DNA from: Protea cynaroides
Taxonomy: Eukaryota; Streptophyta; Magnoliopsida; Proteales; Proteaceae
Direction: 5' to 3'
Assembly: GCA_028583415.1 (NCBI GenBank)
Contig: CM053275.1
Coordinates: 8,681,208-8,745,207, forward strand
Length of the DNA stretch: 64,000 nucleotides
Positions 55,301 to 64,000 of the stretch are shown in pieces (position 1 is the stretch's first letter; each line of letters starts with the position of its first letter). Made by a program: the position numbers and the translations under genes. The notes beneath the pieces were generated by a model. The model was not told the DNA's origin and searched no databases. It saw only the letters and a list, made by a program, of their open reading frames with translations.

Positions 55301-56713
55301 GTTGACCAGGCAAGAAGTACGTAATTTACTCTTGTACATCTAGAGAAAAATATGAGTTTGATCTTCTATTTTCTTGAACATCGACTCCTCTGCCCCCGTC
55401 CCCGCCCCCTTGTGGGTGGGGGCTTCATTAGTTGGTCTTGTCAGTATTTTTAATGAAAAGAATACATGGAAAGTTGAATCCAGTTATCACAGGTGGTGCA
55501 TTTTGGGATGAACAAGATTAATGATTATCAACTAGTCAGTTTCGGTCAGGCTTAATCGGTCCCCACCACTTTAAAACCCTAGATCATTACTGCACCGTTT
55601 AACTGATCAGTGGTCCTAGACTAGACATTGACCTACTTATGATTGGTTAGTCAGTTACGAGTCTATAATCGGGCTCATACCAATTGGTTCAATTTTTAAT
55701 GACTCCGATTTCCAACTGATAATTAACCCATCCAATCAAGGACCTTACCTTCTAACATAGTTGCTAGTTGATGTAGGGACTAAAGCTGTGGAGACAGCAA
55801 AGGAAGGGCATGTTTGGAGTGTGAAAAATCTAAGTCCCACATCGGTCAAAGAAAGAAAACGTTAAGAGAGACTCTGTAAAAGGTGTACATCGGTTGGAGA
55901 AAGAAAATGTTTGTGAGACAAGTTATAAAAGGAGACGCAAACACTTAAGAGGTACTAGGCCACTTAATCGATCTTTAATCTGTTGGTTTAGGTCAATTTC
56001 TATATTTGGTCAGTTTTTGCCATGTCAGTTTTCTAGTCAGCACCAGGAATGACCAGTTAACACATCAACTAAGACCATGATCTGACCGTTTATTAAATGG
56101 TAGGTCTGATTTGATCTTTTTTTGGTCAGCCCCAACTGGTTTAACCAGTGCATCCTAGGTTTTGGCACCTCTATAAAAATGTATCAAATGGCTTCCAATT
56201 CAATCCACACACACACATGCCATGCATTGCGGGGGAGAAGCCAGTGCTACAAATAATAATGCAGGACACAAGCCTCGTGCACAGTGAGAGAAGACATTCA
56301 TCTTTAGATGGAAGTATCGTTTTCTTGATTTTGGCATTTATTACTTATGGTATGAAGACCTTGATATCAGTTTTTTTTTTTTTTTTTTCTTCTGTAAAAG
56401 GATGTACATGCTAGTGGTCTGTAATGGAATTTTGCACGCTAGCATGTTATTGATCGTTGGATGAGATGAAATGAATCTTTGTCGTCTGTTACCACTGCCA
56501 CCACATCAAGCACAATTTCTCTCTCTCTCTCTCTCCCCACTGTCACTGCATCAATCATACTCTGTCCACTGCCCGTGACTTGCACAAACAGAAGATGCCT
56601 GTCGAAAACTTGCAGTTCCTCAGCTCCGACGGTTTCTTCACCCCAGGACTGCCAAGATGAAAGAGTTCCTCGTCAAGAACTCCAATGAAGATGACTCCAG
56701 TTTAGATATCTGA
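52329..56713 (+). CDS. Scattered candidate exons of an unrecognised plus-strand gene
   Basis: Protein-like segments with splice-like borders: about 52365-52400 (VCHLMQITETIE, donor GAG|GTATGC); about 52796-52858 (HPVFRSAFDQSCLIVYDMAK); 54745-54772 (QRVRNTKSG, donor GG|GTATGT) joining in phase to 54888-54948 (HAYESSDTLLLNNKIRDGNK, acceptor CTCTTAG, donor AAG|GTGGGT); and a terminal segment 56592-56713 (acceptor CACAAACAG) reading DACRKLAVPQLRRFLHPRTA and KMKEFLVKNSNEDDSSLDI before TGA at 56711. Only the two middle exons are phase-consistent as listed; others must be missing. The family is not recognised. Charged, soluble character; no membrane segment. It could be a real gene of many small exons, or remains of one. 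Confidence 0.35.
53692..53831. repeat. 70-bp tandem duplication
   Basis: Copies begin at 53692 and 53762, both AACATGA.AAATAACCC.GC followed by CATGACCATATATGAAC and CAGCTTACA. About nine differences were seen between them. Not coding in any frame I can support. Confidence 0.85.
54177..54361 (+). mobile_element. Au-type SINE with 14-bp target duplication
   Basis: The sequence shows the plant Au SINE layout: a tRNA-like head (GGTGAGCCTTGGTG, with A-box- and B-box-like parts), then AACAGCCTCTCCGC, GGGGTAAGGCTGC, CCTCCCCAGACCC, GCCTCGTGCACTGGG and a terminal T run. A perfect direct repeat AACGAGAGGGAGTT flanks it (54163-54176 and 54362-54375). It lies about 400 bp before the 54745 exon candidate. 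Confidence 0.93.
55827..55945 (+). other. LTR- or snRNA-promoter-like GTCCCACATCGG fragment
   Basis: AAGTCCCACATCGGT occurs near 55830, with a partial second copy GTACATCGGTTGGAG near 55879 and TTATAAAAGG near 55921. GTCCCACATCG is the core of the plant snRNA upstream element and also recurs in LTRs of some plant retroelements. No snRNA sequence follows, so an LTR fragment is the likelier reading. Confidence 0.4.
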
Positions 56714-59700
56714 TGAACTCTAGGAGTACAGAAGTTGGTACCCACACTTCTGAAAACGACTGCTGGGTAATTGGGTGAAACTGAATGGAGAGATTTCCGA
56801 ACACCCATATCTTAAAAATAAATCCATGTTTAGATTTGTAATCTCATCTCCTTGTCCTTACACAAATTAAGCCTTTCTATTGTGTCATCTATGTTTTTGG
56901 TTACTGAAAATCATATAGTCTCACCGTCTCTAGAGTGTGGAGGGTAGATTTGGTTCACATTCAGATATTCTTTGGCCCTGCCACAGCCAAATTTCAACCA
57001 GGTAGGCAGGAACTGCTGAATTCTCAGGGAGGCGACTTTCCAAGCAACAGTTCCAATATTTGCAGCAGAACGAGCAGGAAGCAATTAAAGCACAAATAAA
57101 CAAAAGATGCCTGTTTAACCCTGATCGTCCTTCATGCTTTCATGACCATGAGCAGAAGCCGACCAAGAGATGCAGAGAGATGGTGGTTGCACGTTGGCTG
57201 CTGGATTTTTCTTAGGTGTCTCTTCCCACACCACATGCCCATCTCTGGCAAAGCAATGGAACTAAGCAACTGATTCACATCCTCATCTCCGATGAGTTGG
57301 AAGGTGCTGGAATTCCCCCCAGGATTCATCGAACAAATAAGAGGTTCACTGCCGCTGCACCTTCTGAACCACCTGAGATCTGATTCTGGCATCATCGGCG
57401 ACAAGAGATGTGGAGGGGACGTTGGAGAGCTGCAGCGGTGGTGGTGGGGTGGTTGCATAGAGTGCAGAGGCAGTGAAGAGAGAGAGGCTGACTGCGATAC
57501 TTCCTATCTCATCCAAGGGTCAATAAAACCTAGCGTGCCATATTATATTACACAGCAGCATGTAGATCCCTTGCCCTAGTTTTTTTATATGGATTCCTGT
57601 ACTGTTTTGTATTAAATGATGTAATATTTGAGCTTGTTTCTCGCAAAAGTTACATGTATGTTTTGCAATGTTGATGATGGCATTAAAGCTGAGCTATAAT
57701 TGATGTGACAGCTGAAGCCTTTGTAATTGGACCAAGTTTGGACATTTCTATTGCTGCAAATATTATTATAGTTATGTTATTATCATTTTTATTATGACTA
57801 TTATATTGTTGTTCTGCTCAATCTTAATTCATTGGCCCAAGCTTTGTGACAAGGAAGCAGTGCCCACTTGATTTGCAATGGTCTGATTAAGTTTTATTTT
57901 CCAAGTTGATACGTCCAGCAATGTCCTCCGAGCACATGGTGGTTGGCTGCATTCAGTCCAGGGGATTAATTTTGTTTTAACCTACTGTACTGCTATAACT
58001 AACATCTTCATTTTTCATTTTTTTGTTTTAACCTATTGGGCTGCTAGAACTAACATTATCATTTTTGGCCAACATGGATCCCGTTTGGTTAACTTGTTTG
58101 AAGCATACTTTGTTATGGTTTCCTTAGTTTATACCTATGAGCTTGTTAAAATTGGAAGTCCAGTTAGGTTTGCTTTAATATCATGTACTGTTTAATCCAT
58201 TATCTTCTAATCTTCTATTCCTTATTTTCATTAGAAAAATGTACTCCAGGACATTATTTTTTTTTCTTCCAGGTTTTGACTGAAATATCATTTAAATGCA
58301 ATTTTTTTTTGTAGCCACCTATATGACCTCTCACTTGAATGTGTGGCCTTATTCTTCCCCCTGCTGCTCTAATTGGCTTTAATACTTACAGTTCCAGCAG
58401 TTATTTTCTCTAATTGGATAGTAAATGATTGTATCTTCTTTTCTTTTCAGGTAATTCAGGTAATCATAATGGATAAAGTAACTTGGATTCATACTCAATG
58501 CAAGAATGGTGCTTGAGAACATGGAGATGGTTGATGGCAGGTATTGAGCCGGGTGGTTTGTTTATTTCCATTTGATAACAGAGAATAATAACCAACCCAC
58601 TGTTGTAGCCAACCCACTGATAGCAACCACTTGGTCTCTCCCCAGTGACCGGGTCCTCCCTTATCTCTTCCCTCATCTCTTGTTAACAATACTCAGTCCC
58701 CCCCTCATTGACCGAATCCTCTCTTATCACCTCATACTTGTAACTCTCTTGTAGAATGGTTACCTCAACTCAAGTAACCAAATACCTAGCATCAAGGAGT
58801 ACAACAACTCCTCTAATAAATAATGAAAAAACCCATGTGAGGAAGCATAGTACCCCTTGCGAAAGGCTTTTCCCAATAAAGATTTGACTCTTTATTTTTT
58901 TATTTTTTTGGTTGGGTGTTTGGGAAAATGGGGGAGAGGGTGCAGGCTGAGTTGAATTTGTACAGGAAACTGATGAAATTGAGAGCTGGCAGCTTTTTTT
59001 TGTTTATTTAGTTTGACTGTATACAACCTCTGATGTACATGGAAAAACCCTAGACTTATATAATTTGTTTACTTTGGTTTCTGGTCGTGGAATCCATGAC
59101 AAGACGTGCTGGTATGTTTGGTTGGGTTTTAAAGCCCCGAATCTCCAGGGGATTTAAACTCTGACTTGTGTTTTGCTCTGAGAGTTACGAAGTTAACACC
59201 ACTGTTTTAGAATTCAGGGGCGTGGGTTTGTGAATATAGTTGTTTCAATGGGGGGTAACTCAATGGCTGCGTGCACAGGTGTAGTCCCTTTCCTGTATGC
59301 TGTGGTTTGTCCGACCCCCAGCCGGTGGGGATTTCAAAAGCTATCAACCGAGGAACCATTTAGATTGGGTAATAGGAGATTCCGGATTGCTGGTCTTGCC
59401 ATCTTAATGTCATGGAAGTTGAAGAATGTGGCTAAGAGTGGGCGTGGAGAGAAAGATCAATCGCACTTGCTCTCTGCAGAATGTGTATGACTTATCTGAT
59501 CTGAAGTTGATTAGGTGACAGTTTAATGGTAGTTTTAGAAATGTTAGTTTGATCATTAAACAAATTGCTTATTTGTTATTTAATTGTATTGATTTTGCCC
59601 ATTCTTTCTAACTAAAGAGAAGATCCATTGTTTTCTAGTCTACCTGATTTCATATGGTTACTTGTTTCCTTTTTCTTTTTCCTCTTTCAAGAACAAATCT

Positions 59701-61229
59701 TACTCGGTGGATATGATGCTTCATGGCATTATATGGTTGGGGAAAAATAAAAAATAAAAATGCTTACAATCCCTAATGGTGATGGGGGAGGGGAGAGATG
59801 TGAAGGGGGAAGATTTTTGTTTTGATAGGTGAAAGGGGGAGATTTTGATTCTCTTTGTGGGAAATCACCTCTACTAGCTCTCCATATGAACAAAGATTCA
59901 AAAGAAATAAGATGAGTTTTTTACCCCTTTTCATTCAATTAATTTATTTCCTCAAGGACTTCCAAATACAAAGGTTATATTGGACTCAATTAATATGTAG
60001 GATAACAAAAAAAAAAAAAAAAGGAAATTTATTCAGACCTTCTCCTGACAATTGGTTTACTACATAGAATTATATTCTCTTTAAAAAAGTGAGAGACCAA
60101 CAGAATAATCAACACAGTTAGTTTGTGGGCATTAAAAACTGTCAGAAGAAAAAAAAAATTATTAAAACAATAATACCCCTGATTAAATATATACCCTAAT
60201 CCTAAACCCTTCAGTTGTCTTCTTTACTTGCATATTTCCTCTATTGTATAAAATCCCTCTTCCAAAGAATCTGAAACCCTTCTCCTTTTGTCCCAAATCC
60301 ACAATCTGAAACAAAACTCTGATCAAAATCGGTCCAAAATCTCTCTATCCTTCAAGCCCAAAATTTCTCTCTATCCTACAAGTTGCTGTGAGCTCTACCG
60401 AAAACACTAAACATAAAGAAATAATAACAGATTATCACAATAATGATATATACCTTTTAATCTATTTATAGATTTTTAATTATATTAATTTATTTTAAAT
60501 ATAAATAATTATCATAAATCACACCACAATTACATGGTTCCTTGTAAAATCTGACCGTACCTATATCAAATCAAATTTCAGTTTTACCCACATCGAATTT
60601 ACTTCTCAATTTCACCCCGATTTTATCCACAGTGGTAAAACAGGACATGGGGGTGCTTCGGTCCAATAAAAATTCGATTACAAGGCTATAAGACACTAAA
60701 CAGAGGACAGCCTACCTCTCTTTTTTTCCCTGTGCGGTAGGGAAGGGGGTGAAATAGACAAATTATGAGACAGGCAAAAAGGTCATCTAAATAGCAAAAT
60801 CCTATCAACAGCAAAAACCTGCAAAGAATTGAGATTTCCGTTAACCCCAAAGACATCCATCAGAAAAATCAGAGTTCAAACAAGCAAAAAAAATGTTTGT
60901 TTAATTTTGGGGTTCCTCAAAGAGTTAAAAAGAAAAGACAAACAAAAGCATCGTCTGGAGTCTCGGGTTGTCTCCGAAGGTTATCTTAGCACAATTCTAT
61001 TTCTATATATAATCCACTTACCCAATGTTACACTCAATGTGTAAGATCCTATTAATAAAGGAAAAAATTTGGCTGATCTGCTCCTTAGCTATGGATGGAC
61101 AGTGGTATGGTGAATCTCAATCCCCCCCCCCCACCCCCTCTCTTCCCCCCCACACCCGCCCCCAGCCCCGGGGAATGCATTTGAAGTGGTAATAAAAAAG
61201 GAGAAAAAGATCCACTAGAGCACCAAAGA
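56714..61229. other. Long gene-poor interval, nothing firmly recognised
   Basis: Contains an 86-codon plus frame at 59230-59490 (starting MNIVVSMGGNSMAACTG) of non-repetitive composition but no known motif, and overlapping frames on both strands at 57132-57579 without splice or family support. A-runs lie near 60008-60022. The region near 61122-61165 is almost pure C. The right end should include the 3' UTR of the minus-strand XRN gene. Confidence 0.35.
61122..61165. repeat. C-rich homopolymer tract
   Basis: Runs of 5 to 13 Cs broken by single A, T or G, within about 110 bp of the XRN stop codon, probably in its 3' UTR (G-rich in the RNA). G-runs of this density could form a quadruplex in the transcript. 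Confidence 0.75.
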
Positions 61230-63902
61230 TCACCGGTCATGCCCTGGATTTGATGTCTCCTGGGGTGCTCGCGTCTTAATTTGATAAACCTTCTTCGGCT
61301 GCTTCTCAACATGGGACGAACTTTCCTGTTGTCTACAATACATGTCTGCATTTCTAGTTCCTTCCCTGGCAATCCAATTGGTGGGTGGCAAAGGTGGGGA
61401 GCCCACATTCCAACCCGTTGAGTGCTGTAGGTTTGGGGAGTAGCCAATACTTGGCACTCCATGATGTGGCCGAAATCTCATTTCTTCTTCAAATGTCAAG
61501 GCAGCCAGCCCTGTGTGCAAGTTGTATTGTTCTTGATACGGTAGCCCATCCTGTGTCCTAAAATTCTGTCTGTTGTCTTGCACCTCATGGAAAACAGGGG
61601 CTGTTCTTGAGCTAGTAACAGCACCTTGAAGAGGGTTGTAATGCCCATTGTAATAATTCAGGTCCTGAGGAAATCCTCTTTCATATCCAGAAGGTCCAGC
61701 TGGCCTAGGTCTATTAGCTGTCTGGTTATGGAAATTCCTGTGAAGTGGAGGATCCAGCAATGCATAGGGAGTGGGGGCGTTAGCTGTGATTTGAAGTGTG
61801 TTTTTTAGCAGCCGATGAGCTGCTTCTCCCAAGACAGGACCAGATATAGCCCATGGTACCTGTGGCCTGGAAAACAAGAATCAAATAAATGTTGGGAAAC
61901 ACTTTTTTCCAATTCTACAAATAAGCCAAAATGATTAATGATAATAAAGTTTACGACGGATGACTGCTGTAAACCATGGATTCATGACGAAATATTGGCT
62001 ATTAGGGTTATACTACCTGCAGTATTACGCATCTCTTATTAACAAACTTAATGACATTATGGCCCTATATGTCCAACATGTAAAGGTGCAGACACTATTG
62101 TTTCATGCATCCCTGATTCCCTTCCATCAAGCATATCAAAATACATGACTATTCCTGTTGGATGAATTTCAGGACCAGCACCACCAATTCACTGCACCGT
62201 GTGGGTGTGTGTAATGTTCCAACTAGGACAAACCAATGGAATGGATGAAAGGAGATCACCTGTCCTGCCATATGGTTACCAAGATATCCACTAATAGGAT
62301 TAATGGACTTTCTGTTGGAAAATTTTGAGGAGTGTGCCATTACCTCTCTCTGGGTTGTGAACGCCGTCCACTGTTGTCTTCATGCCATAACACGGGAAAC
62401 GGTTTTATGTCGTAAGGTTTTATAATCTGTCAGTTAACTAAACGTCAGACATGAGCATCCCTGGAGAAGCACACAATGGAATATTACAATTTCTAAAAAT
62501 ATACAAATATCATAACCCTAAAAATGCACGTATAGTAAACCACAATGATTCCTAAAAATAGAAAAATATAATAACCCCAAAAACAACAATATCATTTAAA
62601 GTAATTACAGACCAATGCCAAAAGGAATCAAATGTTTTTAAAATAGAAGAGAATATCTAGAGCCACTAAGGTGTTCTTTTGGACAACTAAGAATAAGGAA
62701 GTTGCACAACAAAGTCAACAATGTCCTCATCAATATTAATGAGTAAATAGTTGATTGCAATCTACTCTATAGAAAACCAGAAGGTTAATGGATTTGAATA
62801 CCTTTTTGGGCATGTTTACACCTTCCGGAGGTTCTGGAATGTGCTTATGGGGTTGAGGATTAAGATAAGTAGCATTTCTGCATGGAAGAATGCTGCATGT
62901 GAAAAACAGAAAAACCTGAAGCTCTAGAAACCAAAAATAGCAAAGTGGATAGTAGACTCACAAGGCGTGATTGTTTTCAATGCTTGTTAACCCCTTGACT
63001 GGGGAAGGAACTACTTGCTTAAACCCATTTCTTTCACATAACCAAATGTAGCCATTCATTCCACCACTGCAATAATCCAGTAATTAAAACCCATGTATAT
63101 ATGCATTATCAAAAACCATCCAGAACAGAATGAATAAAGCAAGTAATATACCAACCAACCTTTTATCTGGGTCAATTTGAAAGGGGAATATTTTCGAAGG
63201 GACTGAATGATAACAGAGTTTGTAGTATGAAATTATTTGCCCTGCTAAAGGATGGCTTTCATAGACATACAGCAAATCATACATCATTCTATTTCGAGCA
63301 TTTTCTTCTTCCTGTGTACCCCATCATAGATGACCAAAATCAGCATCCATAGCATAAACCAAAAATAAAAAGATTTTCACACACAAAAAATCAAAAACCA
63401 ATATTGGAAATTGAACATGAAACATTTAAAACGAATCAATGGGTAACCATCAGGAGTTGAAAAACACAAAGTTTCCCACTAATTACCAACTAGTGTCAAT
63501 ATAATATCCCACCACATTTTTTGGGAGTAACAGTAAGGCTTCCTCCTACAAGATGTCTGATTTCTCATGAGAAATCCAATTTTCATTTGTTTCTGAAATC
63601 TTAGAGATGCTTGTGAAGATTGCAGTGGAGTATAGAAGACAAAAGGAAAAAGAAAAAGAAAAGGAAGAAAAGATCCTAATTGACGCACCGTCAAAGTGTC
63701 CTCAAGCTTCTTTGTTTCAGAAAGCAACTTTCTTTCATCAATGAACGGCAACTTTGCAATGCCCTAAAGCTCCAAAAGAATTTGAAATGCATCCCATCAG
63801 TTTACACGACAAGGATCTATGGATATAAGCTGTCGATCAGAGATTAAGGGCAAGACTATACCTGCCACGCAAAGCGTTTACCATTCATGTCAATCTCAAA
63901 AT
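61230..63902 (-). CDS. XRN-family 5'-3' exoribonuclease, 3' part (gene runs off the window)
   Basis: Minus-strand exons in transcript order: 63862-63902, 63689-63763, 63160-63311, 62962-63066, 62802-62892, 62344-62426 and 61230-61866; all GT-AG and in phase, with stop at 61230-61232. The first visible exon reads FEIDMNGKRFAWQ and the next GIAKLPFIDERKLLSETKKL, the conserved end of the XRN catalytic region. Later exons read NRMMYDLLYVYESHPLAGQI, GGMNGYIWLCERNGF, PEPPEGVNMPKK, PFPVLWHEDNSGRR and RPQVPWAISGPVLGEAAHRL, all typical of plant XRN2/3/4 tails. The last 180 residues are Pro/Asn/Gln-rich and probably disordered. The catalytic N-terminal domain lies beyond 64000; 63903-64000 is intron. 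Plant XRN3 acts in nuclear RNA decay and termination, XRN4 in cytoplasmic mRNA decay; which one this is cannot be told from here. Confidence 0.92.
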
Positions 63903-64000
63903 CTGTGTGCAGAAAGAAACCCCACGTCATAAGAAAGAGAAGAAACATTTGAACCAATGTTGTAACAGACGAAAGGCGTGAAACAATGTTTAAGCAGCAA

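Noticed and set aside
55827..55945. U-snRNA gene promoter
   Set aside because: The upstream-element-like motif is not followed at the expected spacing by a TATA box and an snRNA sequence.
57132..57579. Overlapping frames on both strands as a gene
   Set aside because: Each strand shadows the other, and neither shows a known motif, supportive splice sites or convincing composition.
1..64000. CRISPR arrays, bacterial operons or ribosome binding sites
   Set aside because: The sequence is nuclear plant DNA; its direct repeats are LTRs, tandem duplications and microsatellites, none with regularly spaced unique spacers.

Overview
The window is plant nuclear DNA. It carries interrupted genes with GT-AG introns, a plant-type WNK kinase, an IDM1-type PHD/acetyltransferase gene, an XRN 5'-3' exoribonuclease, an Au-type SINE, Mutator-like elements and LTR retrotransposons. 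I cannot name the species; a flowering plant with a TE-rich genome is as far as the sequence goes. No CRISPR array, rRNA gene or free-standing tRNA gene was seen.

Layout. 1-14 kb is repeat-rich and gene-poor. It holds a complete non-autonomous LTR element on the minus strand (2222-6049, TSD AGGTA), two tandem duplications (6.5-7.3 and 8.9-9.6 kb), and one Mutator-like element nested in another (10936-13742 and 11640-13222), each with a perfect 9-bp target duplication. A seven-exon WNK kinase gene lies at 14835-17588 (+). A truncated Ty1/copia relic lies at about 19.7-21.2 kb. Between 23 and 26.3 kb are exon-like pieces of an unrecognised minus-strand gene or genes.

The largest gene (28850-49655, +) encodes a 1301-residue IDM1-like chromatin protein with an MBD-like region, a Jas/Tify-like region, two PHD-type zinc regions, a GNAT acetyltransferase fold and an unusual repeated C-terminal tail. 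Its eight exons are split by a 12.5-kb fifth intron packed with retroelements: a solo LTR of a small TRIM-like family, split by a young, structurally complete but coding-defective Ty3/gypsy chromodomain element (36682-43181, TSD ATTAG); a complete TRIM-like element in reverse orientation (44526-45891); and a reverse-oriented solo LTR of the same gypsy family (46338-47266, TSD GAATT). Splice sites and reading phase are kept across all eight exons, so the gene appears intact despite this load. The last exon has three near-identical in-frame 252-bp repeats, and out-of-frame coding-like sequence follows the stop.

52.3-56.7 kb holds scattered exon-like segments of another unrecognised plus-strand gene, plus an Au-type SINE with a 14-bp target duplication. 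The right end (61230-63902, -) is the 3' part of an XRN-family exoribonuclease gene that runs off the window.

The point of most interest is a predicted DNA-demethylation regulator whose own transcript must cross inverted copies of two retroelement families. By analogy with IBM1 and ROS1 this could make the gene sensitive to methylation or small RNA; that is inference. All comparisons here were made by eye.
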